Below are positions 24,901-32,675 of a stretch of 39,778 nucleotides of DNA, one piece after another (positions within the stretch are counted from its first letter, which is position 1; every line of letters starts with the position of its first letter). Both the position numbers and the translations under genes were made by a program. The notes under the pieces were generated by a model. It worked only from the letters and a program-made list of their open reading frames with translations, did not search any database and had not been told where the DNA came from. The DNA lies in the NCBI GenBank assembly GCA_900316975.1, contig ONFA01000018.1, positions 1 to 39,778 on the forward strand, given 5' to 3'. This DNA comes from an uncultured Prevotellaceae bacterium (GTDB lineage Bacteria > Bacteroidota > Bacteroidia > Bacteroidales > Bacteroidaceae).

Positions 24901-25188
24901 TCTGGCACTGTCACTTACACCCTACCAGCTCTCTCTGCTGGCAAACACACCCTCGTCATCCGTGCTTTCGACACGCTCAACAATCTGGGCGAGCAAGCCT
25001 ATTCCTTCGAAGTAGTCACAGGTCTCATCCAAGTCTATGACATCTATGACTTCACTGGCCGCAAGGTATATAGCAGCAGCGAGCACAAGCCCACCTTGCC
25101 GCCTGGCATCTATATTCGCCGCACAAGACTCACCTCACCCAAAGGTGACATTTCTTCCTCATCAGAAAAGTATATCATCACACAATAA
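21913..25188 (+). CDS. porU: Type IX secretion system C25-type sortase PorU
   Basis: A 1091-residue C25 (gingipain-like) peptidase with a signal peptide ending near NAQSR. The catalytic dyad is visible as His638 in MNYTGHGAAYTLSHE and Cys671 in VTAACDVTPFD. PorU sits on the cell surface with PorV and cleaves the C-terminal domain of type IX cargo while attaching it to lipopolysaccharide. The Ig-like C-terminal part ends with LPPGIYIRR and KYIITQ, resembling a cargo-type C-terminal domain. It overlaps the FAH gene by one base, and porV follows after 146 nt. Confidence 0.93.
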   Translation: MARRIYTLIILLALTFITVNAQSRYATHSKLATGKWVKIRVADEGVYQLTSATLKDLGFSNPAKVCLYGYNLPFLPEAKIENLGDDLTEIPLFRKADGTLLFYSCGTTLWTRSSESSAFTHRNNPYSNYIYYFLTETTGTPATFSQSDASASAGTKQTTYYAHALHEEDTFSFINAGRTFFESHDYANNPQKTYQLTFDNTTCGDVTIDVQFGAAGISSSSLSVSVGDNTLGTLAFPKQSNYADAYISNKSFTLYDQTATSFSIKLKHTRSSGIAGHLDYIRATAEATLSLNGRNYLAFTPNSNGTCTFELQGANAATCIWDVTTPATTHELAGTLTGSTYKATATSAKFTNQYVAVNTTATFPTPQTVGNVTHQDLHALDSINLLIIVPSNGKLTEQAQRLAAAHTKIDGIRCAVVEADHIYNEFSSGTPDATAYRRLMKMFYDKQYKASPLTGTQKGSLNILLFGNSMWDNRLVTNGLASKSQDDYLLAYESDNSWSHTDSYVMEEYFTLLADGKGVSPLKELPDCGVGRLPVSTEADAKNVVDKLINYMTNANAGAWKNTICLMGDDDKTNIHMEDAENVLTNTQQKFPDYHYQRIYWDSYTMQQTATGSNYPDIYADINKIMQEGALIMNYTGHGAAYTLSHEQVLKTTDFQQWTSPRIPVWVTAACDVTPFDMNIENIGIEAILNKQGAAVAFIGTARTVYSSPNRVINRNFMSHVLDTKNNGEHFTIGEALAQAKADIIESKSNGYMSKIDSINKVHFVLLGDPAIKLVTPTYKVKIDKFNGKTIDVANPPTISGGETVVIEGHIVTPTGEKATQFDGTVSTRIYDSEEHIVCKLNAGQDITPFEYDDRTRTLYAGTDSVKAGAFKFTFPVPLDINYSDLPGLINLYAINTQKDIEANGTFTEFIVSGTSTEEQIDTIGPSIAAFSNGHNVSEISYTNETPTLRIELSDESGINTTGNGLGHDIVAIIDNNEATTYTLNSYYTQSVGDYRSGTVTYTLPALSAGKHTLVIRAFDTLNNLGEQAYSFEVVTGLIQVYDIYDFTGRKVYSSSEHKPTLPPGIYIRRTRLTSPKGDISSSSEKYIITQ

Positions 25189-25194
25189 ACTGCA

Positions 25195-25290
25195 CCATCT
25201 CTCGTTTCTATAAGAGGGATTCGCCTCATGCACAGAAAAATTCAGGGAAACTAGGATTAACAAAAGACTAGGGTTACCAGAAAGAGCGGA
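25195..25290. repeat. Spacer repeats between porU and porV
   Basis: ACTAGGATTAACAAAAG (25250-25266) is followed directly by ACTAGGGTTACCAGAAAG (25267-25284), a 17-18 bp direct pair that splits into roughly 9-bp ACTAG-type units like those before rpsB. Just upstream, CTCTCGTTTCTATAAGAGG with a following CATGCA vaguely resembles the palindromic element at 6552 and 18072. Confidence 0.5.
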
Positions 25291-25334
25291 AGCAACAAGG
25301 CAGGCAATCCCTCAAATAAAAACAACAAAACAAG

Positions 25335-26558
25335 ATGAAAAAAGCGCTATCCATAATCGTCCTCCTTTTCCTTGTCCTCTCGGCAAGGGCACAAGACGTG
25401 AAGAATCAACTCAACCCCATCTACCATGGGGCAAACTCACTTGCAATTGCCCCTGATGCACGTGCTGGCGGTATGGGCGATGTCGGTGTTGCCACCGACC
25501 CTGATGTCAATTCACAGTACTGGAACCCTGCCAAATATCCCTTCTGCATCAGCCGTTCAGGCGTTGCTCTCAACTATACCCCCTGGTTGCGCCAGATTGT
25601 GAATGACATTGACCTCGCTAATATTACAGGATACTATCGCTTAGGCGACTACGATGCCCTATCCGGATCACTCCGCTACTTCTCACTTGGCGAGGTGGCT
25701 GAAAGCCTGGACGATGATGCCAACACATTCAAGCCTTACGAACTGGCTGTTGACGTCGCATATTCGCGCATGCTTTCCGAGACCTTCTCTGCAGGTGTCG
25801 CCCTACGATTCATCTATTCCGACCTCGCATACAAGGGCGAAGGTTCCGATGCACTGAAACCGGCTTCAGCCTTTGCTGCAGACATCGCTTTCTATCACAA
25901 TGGTTATCTGAACCTTGGCGGTCATGAAAGCCAACTCGGTTGGGGTCTCAACATCTCCAACGTCGGTTCAAAACTCTCCTACGATGAGGGAAATACCACT
26001 GAATTCATCCCGACCAACCTCCGCCTCGGAACCTCCCTGCTCGTTCCGTTTGACGAATACAACACACTGAGTATCTCTGCTGATGCCAACAAACTCCTCG
26101 TGCCCACACGCCCCACGATGGATCAGTATGTGGATCACATGGTGAAAACCGAAGGAGGCGAAGCCAAAGACTATGAAAAGGACTATGGCGGCTACCGCAC
26201 TTGGCTCGAAGGTGAAGGCTACTTCAACGTATCGCCAATCAGCGGTATCTTCAAGTCATTCCACGACGCTCCCAATGGCTTCAAAGAAGAGATGCAGGAA
26301 ATCCAATGGAGCGTAGGTCTCGAATACGCCTACAACAACCAATTCTTCCTTCGAGGTGGCTATCATTATGAACACCCCAACAAAGGAAACCGTACTTATT
26401 GGACTGTTGGTGCAGGCTTCAAGATGAACGTATTCTCCCTTGATGCAGGCTATGTCATCTCCACGGCACAAAGCAACCCGCTTGACCAGACACTCCGTTT
26501 TTCTCTGGCTTTCGACATGGACGGCATCGCCGATTTGCTTGGAAAGAGAAGAAGATAA
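25335..26558 (+). CDS. porV: Type IX secretion outer-membrane protein PorV
   Basis: A 407-residue PorV (LptO), a FadL-like barrel that shuttles cargo from the translocon to PorU. It has a signal peptide (MKKALSIIVLLFLVLSARAQ), and then the family N-terminus NSLAIAPDARAGGMGDVGVATDPDVNSQYWNPAKYPF. Alternating strands continue to the last one (LDQTLRFSLAFDM), with a short basic tail after it. The porU-porV order matches Porphyromonas gingivalis. The 146-nt leader is A-rich and carries repeats, but I see no TAnnTTTG box, so it may depend on the porU transcript. Confidence 0.94.
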   Translation: MKKALSIIVLLFLVLSARAQDVKNQLNPIYHGANSLAIAPDARAGGMGDVGVATDPDVNSQYWNPAKYPFCISRSGVALNYTPWLRQIVNDIDLANITGYYRLGDYDALSGSLRYFSLGEVAESLDDDANTFKPYELAVDVAYSRMLSETFSAGVALRFIYSDLAYKGEGSDALKPASAFAADIAFYHNGYLNLGGHESQLGWGLNISNVGSKLSYDEGNTTEFIPTNLRLGTSLLVPFDEYNTLSISADANKLLVPTRPTMDQYVDHMVKTEGGEAKDYEKDYGGYRTWLEGEGYFNVSPISGIFKSFHDAPNGFKEEMQEIQWSVGLEYAYNNQFFLRGGYHYEHPNKGNRTYWTVGAGFKMNVFSLDAGYVISTAQSNPLDQTLRFSLAFDMDGIADLLGKRRR

Positions 26559-26562
26559 CCTC

Positions 26563-26670
26563 ATTTACCATTTGACCATTTACAATGTACAATTTGCCAT
26601 GCGGATGATAGATTGTCAATGGTTCAAGCTGTCAATCATCAAATTGCCAAATAATTCTAAATTGTAAATA
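26563..26670. repeat. Heptamer repeats between porV and ispF
   Basis: ATTTACC, ATTTGACC, ATTTACA, ATGTACA and ATTTGCC follow each other at 26563-26598 with a 7-bp (once 8-bp) period. AAATTGCC and AAATTGTAAAT at 26640-26668 are partial reverse complements, giving an inverted second arm that ends 8 bases before the ispF start codon. Confidence 0.7.
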
Positions 26671-26677
26671 AATCGCC

Positions 26678-27184
26678 TTGTCACATTGTAAAATAAGAAT
26701 CGGATTTGGTTTCGATGTTCACCAACTCACCGAAGGTCGCGACCTTTGGCTTGGAGGCATCAAGATTGACCACACCCTCGGATTGCTTGGTCATTCCGAT
26801 GCAGATGTGCTCGTCCATGCCATTTGCGATGCCATTCTCGGAGCCGCCAACATGCGAGACATCGGCTACCACTTTCCTCCGAAGAAGGGCAACGAATTCG
26901 AAAACATCGACTCCAAGATACTTCTCCGCCGCACGCTTGATATTGTAGCAGCAAAAGGATACTCCATCGGCAACATAGACTGCACCATTTGTGCAGAACG
27001 TCCAAAACTCAATCCACACATTCCCCAGATGCAAGAAACCCTTGCAAATGTGATGGGCATTGACATCGACGACATCTCCATCAAAGCCACAACCACCGAA
27101 AAACTTGGCTTCACAGGTCGTGAAGAAGGTATCAGCGCATACGCAGTTGTGCTTTTGGAAAAAGCCGACAGCCCACATTTCTAA
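26678..27184 (+). CDS. ispF: 2-C-methyl-D-erythritol 2,4-cyclodiphosphate synthase, TTG start
   Basis: A 168-residue IspF of the MEP pathway. The metal-binding GFGFDVHQL (D13, H15), GHSDADVLVHAI and the C-terminal TEKLGFTGREEGISA are intact. The start is unusual. The in-frame TAA is at 26669-26671, and the only accepted start codon before the conserved IRIGFGFD is TTG at 26678. Family members normally begin MKIR. Here the codon before Lys is TGT (Cys), so the native ATG seems to have been lost next to a heptamer repeat. The gene is otherwise full length. Confidence 0.93.
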   Translation: MSHCKIRIGFGFDVHQLTEGRDLWLGGIKIDHTLGLLGHSDADVLVHAICDAILGAANMRDIGYHFPPKKGNEFENIDSKILLRRTLDIVAAKGYSIGNIDCTICAERPKLNPHIPQMQETLANVMGIDIDDISIKATTTEKLGFTGREEGISAYAVVLLEKADSPHF

Positions 27185-27677
27185 TTTTCGGATTCCAAAT
27201 ATTCACCAACTTATTGCCCCCAATCACCGCCTTCCAGCACGAACCTTAGAGCTCACCGTGAGGCAAATATTACGCGCTGGAAGAACGAAATATTTCGCAC
27301 TGACAGCGCATAATGTCATGCGCACCGTGACGATAAATGAACGTGAGATCAGTGTAAGAATTTCTATCATTTTGCCCACAAATGTTCATAAATATTTTTA
27401 ATGACCGATTCGGGGTAATTCATGCCTATCCGTGTTTATTGGGGCATAAATTATCACAAATTAACCACGAATTCCAACAAAATGGTTCGTAATTCGTATC
27501 CAGTCATTCTGGACCTGGCGCATTCACCATGCAATACACGTCGCCATCACCGCGTCGCGAATGGAAGATTGCTGGTTTTCGCGAAAAAATGCATTGTTTT
27601 TTCACTCAAACACAAAACAGTAAAAACGGATGATGTTGTGTATGTTGTTTTATAGAATGGATTGGTGCGATAGAGAG
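27185..27677. other. 490-bp spacer without a recognisable gene
   Basis: The spacer lies between the convergent ispF and menA genes. It is AT-rich with degenerate AATTCGTG-like and ATATTTC words, and no clear promoter, terminator or RNA gene is seen. A 77-codon open frame at 27422-27655 has no signal, no motif and no likely partner, so I do not call it a gene. Confidence 0.6.
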
Positions 27678-28631
27678 CTATATTAAGCCACCATGTAACA
27701 GCACTCCAAAGGCGAGAAGGACACCGAAAAGGAAAATGTTACGGGCTGTAGTACCAAGCACCTGGTTAAGCTCACGCCCATCGAGTGTCTTGAGCTGCTG
27801 GAAGGCTCGAAAGTGTAGGACGAGGTAGAGGAACATCAACGGGTGGCGAATGCTGGAAGAAGAAAAGAGGAAAAGAGCGGTGAAGGCGAGAAATGTTGCG
27901 ACGATGCCCACCCAAAGGTAGATGTTGAGACAGATGTTTTGACCTGTTTTCTGCCCCTGTTCGGAACCACACTTGCGAATTTGAGCCTCGATGATGCGTA
28001 CGATGATGGTGCGTTTACCGCTCACTCTGTCTTGACTGCGGTCACGATAATTGTTGACCACCAAAAGATTATCGGTAGCAAGTCCCATAGCAAAACTGGC
28101 GATGAGCAGAGGAACGCTCCATCCGCCATTAGTCATGACATAGTGGGTAAACACCACAGGGACAAAGCCAAAGAAGACGAGCACAAGAACATCGCCCCAT
28201 CCGAGATAGGAAAGCCGTGTGGTGTAGAGAAAACAAAAGACAACACACAAGATGCCCACAAGGAGCAGTTCCCACTGCATGTGAACGAGCAGGATGGCAA
28301 TTCCCACCAGACAGGAGAGTGCTGTCATAACACCTATACCCCATTGCATGGCACGAGGTGTTATCCATCCTTGTGCACAAGCACGTTCTGGACCAAGTCG
28401 GTCTTCACGATCGGTTCCCTTCTTGAAATCGAAATAGTCATTGATGAGGTTGGCATCAATCTGCATCAAGACGGCAAAAAGAAGACACAGCAGAAAGGGC
28501 ATGAGCATAGAGACCGCGCCACTTGAAGCATAGGCAAAGGCTGCGCCAACAAGGACGGGAGCAATAGCGCCAGTCAAGGTTTTGGGACGGGTAGCAAGAA
28601 ACCATGCCCTCATTGAATTTGTCTTTACCAT
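27678..28631 (-). CDS. menA: 1,4-dihydroxy-2-naphthoate polyprenyltransferase
   Basis: A 317-residue UbiA-family membrane prenyltransferase that attaches the isoprenoid tail in menaquinone synthesis. FLATRPKTLTGAIAPVLVGAAFA opens the protein. NLINDYFDFKKGTDRED is the first Asp-rich prenyl-diphosphate site, and VVNNYRDRSQDRVSGKRTI is the second. Eight or nine hydrophobic segments are visible. The start at 28631 is preferred, with Met7 (28613) possible. A six-unit heptamer repeat begins 7 nt upstream of the start. The gene follows the MORN-protein gene on the minus strand. Confidence 0.94.
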   Translation of the reverse strand: MVKTNSMRAWFLATRPKTLTGAIAPVLVGAAFAYASSGAVSMLMPFLLCLLFAVLMQIDANLINDYFDFKKGTDREDRLGPERACAQGWITPRAMQWGIGVMTALSCLVGIAILLVHMQWELLLVGILCVVFCFLYTTRLSYLGWGDVLVLVFFGFVPVVFTHYVMTNGGWSVPLLIASFAMGLATDNLLVVNNYRDRSQDRVSGKRTIIVRIIEAQIRKCGSEQGQKTGQNICLNIYLWVGIVATFLAFTALFLFSSSSIRHPLMFLYLVLHFRAFQQLKTLDGRELNQVLGTTARNIFLFGVLLAFGVLLHGGLI

Positions 28632-28638
28632 AGTTTTA

Positions 28639-28680
28639 CCCTAAACTCTAAACCCTAAACCCTAAACTCTAAACTCTAAA
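28639..28680 (-). repeat. Six heptamers (TTTAGGG/TTTAGAG) abutting the menA start
   Basis: Read on the plus strand the units are CCCTAAA, CTCTAAA, CCCTAAA, CCCTAAA, CTCTAAA and CTCTAAA, with no indel over 42 bp. They fill nearly the whole gap between the MORN-protein stop (28688) and the menA start (28631). The unit equals the plant telomere heptamer by sequence, which I regard as coincidence. Confidence 0.9.
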
Positions 28681-28687
28681 CCATCCC

Positions 28688-29326
28688 CTACTCGTCTTCA
28701 CTCTTCCAATACTGGATGGTAAGAGTATTATTCGTGTAGAACATGGCACCGAACCCTTGACGGTCGTTGTTCTTGTAGCGACCATAATAGTAGTTACCAT
28801 TATTATAATAGTATAGACCTACACCCTCGCGCTTGCCGTTGACGGTTTCACCCACATACTTGTCACCATTCTGATAGGTGAGCGACTCAAAGCGATAGGT
28901 CTTTTCGTAGTCGGCAGGAAGAGCATATTTGTCTCCATCCTTCATGATATAGAGTGGATCGCCTGTAGTGAGGTCGTAACAGATATAGTGGTCGTTAGTG
29001 CCCACTTTTGCCACTTGTGTGCCCATCTTGATGCCGAAGAGGAAATTGCCAAGACGGTACTGCCCATAAATGACACCATCGTTATCTGTATAGTAGGCTC
29101 CAAAGCCATAGATGTTGCGTTCACGGGTGATTTGTCCAAAATACTGCCCAAAAGATGATTTGGCGACTCCACTGGCGAAATCTTTCACATAATCGACAAA
29201 GGCGGCATCATACTGACCAGGTATGTTGGGATACTTCTCAAGACGTGCGAACTGGGCACGCATCGGGAGGATGAAGATGCACTGCAAAAGGAAAACGAGG
29301 AGAATTTGAGGTAATACTTTTCTCAT
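28688..29326 (-). CDS. Exported MORN-repeat protein
   Basis: A 212-residue protein with a signal peptide (MRKVLPQILLVFLLQCIFILPMRAQ in segments around 1-25). The C-terminal half carries MORN-type repeats (NGDKYVGETVNGKREGVGLYYY, then NGNYYYGRYKNNDRQGFGAMFY), and an earlier degenerate one is at YGFGAYYTDNDGVIYGQYR. Bacterial MORN proteins often bind lipids or other proteins, but no precise role can be given. ATGs at 29335 and 29326 are both plausible starts, and I chose the one giving the cleaner signal peptide. It lies upstream of menA on the same strand. Confidence 0.82.
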   Translation of the reverse strand: MRKVLPQILLVFLLQCIFILPMRAQFARLEKYPNIPGQYDAAFVDYVKDFASGVAKSSFGQYFGQITRERNIYGFGAYYTDNDGVIYGQYRLGNFLFGIKMGTQVAKVGTNDHYICYDLTTGDPLYIMKDGDKYALPADYEKTYRFESLTYQNGDKYVGETVNGKREGVGLYYYNNGNYYYGRYKNNDRQGFGAMFYTNNTLTIQYWKSEDE

Positions 29327-29368
29327 GAATGACATGGATTTACAAATTGTCTGATTAGAAAATCGCTG

Positions 29369-29401
29369 CAAAAATACACATAATAACTCAAATTTTCACA
29401 A
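29369..29401 (-). promoter_or_regulatory. Promoter of the MORN-protein / menA unit
   Basis: Minus strand 29376-29369 reads TATTTTTG, a TAnnTTTG match, with a TTG at 29401-29399 spaced 22 bp upstream. Confidence 0.5.
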
Positions 29402-29478
29402 TTGCGTTAAACCTTTTCTTTAGTTTGTAGTCAATTTGGGTACATTACCAAAGAAAAATCAATCAATAAAATCACAAT

Positions 29479-32400
29479 ATGAAAAAATCACTCATCGCTT
29501 TGTTTCTCACTTTTGTGGGACTCAGTGCAATGGCTCAGTCCAAATTTAATGTTTCGGGCACCATCCTCGAAGACGGAACAAACGAAGTTGTAATCTCAGC
29601 CACTGTGCGCATTCTCAACCTGCCAGACAGCAGCATGGTTACTGGTGCAGCAACAGGACTTGATGGTAGTTTCAACATCAAGAATGTAAAGGCAGGCAAG
29701 TATGCCTTAAAGATTACCTATATCGGATTCCAGACCAAAGTGTTGCCACTGGATCTGACCAACAAGAAGGACAAGAATGTCAGTCTGGGTTATCTTCACA
29801 TCACACCAGATTCAAAAATGATAAAGGATGTGACTGTGACTGCTAACGTGGCAAAGGTACAGGTAAGCGGCGACTCTATCGTGTACAATGCTGATGCTTA
29901 TCGTGTACCAGAAGGTTCCGTGTTGGAAGACTTGGTGAAGAAGTTGCCAGGTGCACAGGTGGATGAAAACGGCGGTGTAACCATTAACGGTAAGAAGGTG
30001 AACAAGATTCTTGTGGATGGTAAGGAGTTCTTCTTCGACGACGCAAGCGCTGCGATGAAGAACATCCCAACCAACATGATTGACAAACTCAAGACATACG
30101 ACCGCAAGAGTGATTTCGCCCGTGTGACAGGTATAGACGACGGTGAAGACGAAACTGTGCTCGACCTAACTGTGAAGAAGGGTATGAACAATGGTTGGTT
30201 CGGTAATATCGATTTAGGTTATGGCACAAAAGACCGCTGGTCTGAAAGATTTACTATCAACCGCTTCAACAACAGCAACCAGTACACCTTAATGGGTGGT
30301 GCCAACAACACCGGTGACATGGGCTTCGGTGGCGGCGGTGGCCGTTTCGCTGGTGGTGGCATGGGCGGTGGCCTACGCAACTCTAAGAATCTCGGCTTCA
30401 ACTTCGCCACAGAAGCAAAGAACATAGAATTGGGTGGTAGCGTACGTTATCAATATAACGGTAATGACACCAGAAACTGGTCATCTACTAAAAGTTTCGT
30501 GACAGCACAAGGCTCTTTCAGCAACAGCGAGAGCTTGAGCCGCAGCAGTGCCAACAACTGGAACGCACAGTTCCGCATGGAATGGACTCCAGACTCATTG
30601 ACCAACATCATCTTCCGTCCATCAGGCAATTTTACAAAAAACAAAGGTTACAGCAATAGCACGTCAGCAAGTTTCAACGACGATCCATATAAGAATAGTG
30701 AAGACCCGCTCTATGATGTATATGATAGAGAACTTGATGTAGACCAGCTAATTGCCCTCTTTGATTCAACCCTTATCAATAGTAACTTAAATCGTCAGCA
30801 GACTTACAGTGAAAACAAACGTCTGGCTGGTGAATTGCAGATAAACCGTCGTTTGAATGACTACGGACGTAACATCACCCTCCGTGCTACAGGTAACTTC
30901 GGTAGTTCAGAAAGCAAACAATTATCAGCAGCAAACACTGACTACTTTAAAAATAAAAAAACAACAACAACCAGTGTTATGCAACAAGACCCCAATAACC
31001 GCTATTATAATACTCCTGGAAGAAACAGGTCTTTCGGCGCGCAGTTGACTTATTCTGAACCAATTGCCAACAGAACATATCTTCAATTCTCTTACAGATT
31101 TGATTATAGCTACAACAAATCAGACAGAAGAGCCTCTATTATTGACCCGACAAAGCCTGGATTTGATGCATTAAGAGAAGCTCTCAATAGTTATCGCTAT
31201 AATGTCGAGGGTGCGTTTGACTATATGCTTCAAAATTACCCAGTCTACATAGCTGGAGATGGTTCCGCATATGCAGATGAAGCAAAAAGGTTGAGTCAGT
31301 ATTCTGAATACAATAATTACAACCACACCATTAGTCTTAGTTTCAGAAAAGTTACCGATTACTATAACTTCAGCGCTGGCATTGATCTCTTGCCACAACG
31401 CAGTAAACTGGACTATGTTTATCTTCAAACCGATACAACAATTACTCGTAGCGTGTTCTCCATTGCTCCAAGCCTTGATTTCCGCTATAACTTCACTCAA
31501 CAGACCAACTTGCGTCTGAACTATCGCGCTCGTACTCAACAGCCAAGCATGACCAACTTGTTGGACATCAGAGACGACTCTAATCAATTGACCATCACAA
31601 GTGGTAACCCAGGCTTGAAGCCCTCCATCACTCACAACTTCAATCTGAATTTCAACACCTTCCGGATGGAACATCAACAAAGCATATTTGTGTGGGGAGG
31701 AGCTAATTTTACACAAAATAGCATTAGTAATAGAACTATCTATCACGAAGATACGGGTAAAAGAGAAACAAAACCATTTAACATTAATGGTAACTGGAGC
31801 GGTAACATTGGTGGAGGTTTCAACACTGCTCTCGATAGAGAAGGTTACTTCACGATGAACACCTTCACAAGCTTCAACTACAATCATCAAGTTAGTTTCC
31901 TGTCACAACAAGGCGCTAGTAAAGATGATAGCGGCACTAAAACTAAAACGAACACAATCGGTGTGAGCGAGAACCTTGGTTTCGATTTCCGCAAGGACTG
32001 GTTCGAAATGGGTATCAACGGAAGCATGAACTACAACAACTCACGCAACTCTGTCTTGACAACTGGTAACCAAGAGACTTGGACATTCAGCTACGGCGCT
32101 GACATGAACCTCATTTTCAACAACGGTCTTACCTTCTCGACAGACATCAGCCAGAGCAGCCGTCGCGGTTTCTCCTCTGCAAACATGAACACCAACGAAT
32201 TACTCTGGAACGCTCAGATTGGCAAGTCCTTCCTCAAGGGCAACGCACTGACCGTAACCCTCCAGTGGAACGATATCTTGAAGAAGCGCAGCAATATCAG
32301 CCGTCAAATCGACGCTTACCAGCAAAGAGACTCACGCTACAACGCCATCTATTCTTACGGTATGCTCCACGTCATCTATAAACTGAACATCTTCGGTGGC

Positions 32401-32514
32401 GGCGGCGGTCGTGGCGGCTTCGGCGGCATGGGCGGCTTCGGCGGCGGCATGGGCGGTTTCGGCGGCGGTATGGGAGGCTTCGGTGGAGGCTTCGGTGGAG
32501 GAGGTAGAAGATAG
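29479..32514 (+). CDS. Outer-membrane beta-barrel protein with carboxypeptidase-like regulatory domain and Gly-rich tail
   Basis: A 1011-residue outer-membrane protein. A signal peptide (MKKSLIALFLTFVGLSAMAQ) is followed by a CarboxypepD_reg-like domain (about 22-110, with LDGSFNIKNVKAGKYALKITYIGF), a plug-like region (GSVLEDLVKKLPGAQVDENGGVTINGKKV, 150-180), and then a long barrel of alternating strands. It lacks a TonB box that I can recognise. Gly-rich segments occur inside an early loop (about 275-295) and as a tail of about 40 residues after the last strand (YKLNIF). It is paralogous to the protein at 36495-39614. The ligand is unknown. Confidence 0.88.
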   Translation: MKKSLIALFLTFVGLSAMAQSKFNVSGTILEDGTNEVVISATVRILNLPDSSMVTGAATGLDGSFNIKNVKAGKYALKITYIGFQTKVLPLDLTNKKDKNVSLGYLHITPDSKMIKDVTVTANVAKVQVSGDSIVYNADAYRVPEGSVLEDLVKKLPGAQVDENGGVTINGKKVNKILVDGKEFFFDDASAAMKNIPTNMIDKLKTYDRKSDFARVTGIDDGEDETVLDLTVKKGMNNGWFGNIDLGYGTKDRWSERFTINRFNNSNQYTLMGGANNTGDMGFGGGGGRFAGGGMGGGLRNSKNLGFNFATEAKNIELGGSVRYQYNGNDTRNWSSTKSFVTAQGSFSNSESLSRSSANNWNAQFRMEWTPDSLTNIIFRPSGNFTKNKGYSNSTSASFNDDPYKNSEDPLYDVYDRELDVDQLIALFDSTLINSNLNRQQTYSENKRLAGELQINRRLNDYGRNITLRATGNFGSSESKQLSAANTDYFKNKKTTTTSVMQQDPNNRYYNTPGRNRSFGAQLTYSEPIANRTYLQFSYRFDYSYNKSDRRASIIDPTKPGFDALREALNSYRYNVEGAFDYMLQNYPVYIAGDGSAYADEAKRLSQYSEYNNYNHTISLSFRKVTDYYNFSAGIDLLPQRSKLDYVYLQTDTTITRSVFSIAPSLDFRYNFTQQTNLRLNYRARTQQPSMTNLLDIRDDSNQLTITSGNPGLKPSITHNFNLNFNTFRMEHQQSIFVWGGANFTQNSISNRTIYHEDTGKRETKPFNINGNWSGNIGGGFNTALDREGYFTMNTFTSFNYNHQVSFLSQQGASKDDSGTKTKTNTIGVSENLGFDFRKDWFEMGINGSMNYNNSRNSVLTTGNQETWTFSYGADMNLIFNNGLTFSTDISQSSRRGFSSANMNTNELLWNAQIGKSFLKGNALTVTLQWNDILKKRSNISRQIDAYQQRDSRYNAIYSYGMLHVIYKLNIFGGGGGRGGFGGMGGFGGGMGGFGGGMGGFGGGFGGGGRR
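32397..32510 (+). repeat. In-frame Gly-rich coding repeat
   Basis: GGCGG/TTCGG words repeat in frame and encode GGMGGFGGG-type units at the end of the barrel gene. Such DNA is prone to slippage, so tail length may vary between strains. Confidence 0.75.
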
Positions 32515-32587
32515 TCTCTCCATCATACAAACCATAAGCATGCACAATAACATCTCATTGACGCTTTTCGTTCTCAATCATAAACAC

Positions 32588-32624
32588 AAGAAAGGCTCGA
32601 CCAATTGGCCGAGCCTTTCTTATT
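32588..32624 (+). terminator. Terminator after the barrel gene
   Basis: AAGAAAGGCTCG (32588-32599) pairs perfectly with CGAGCCTTTCTT (32610-32621) around a 10-nt loop that itself contains CCAATTGG. It lies between convergent genes. Confidence 0.85.
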
Positions 32625-32675
32625 GATCACTGATTGAGTCTTGACCGGAATATTTATTGGCTCCTTTATGGTTCC

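Noticed and set aside
27422..27655. 77-codon frame in the ispF-menA spacer
   Set aside because: It has no promoter, signal, motif or family likeness, and the spacer is AT-rich with degenerate repeats.
28639..28680. Telomere or eukaryotic contamination because of CCCTAAA units
   Set aside because: Flanking genes are bacterial (menA, MORN protein), the array is only 42 bp, and other spacers hold unrelated heptamers of the same format.
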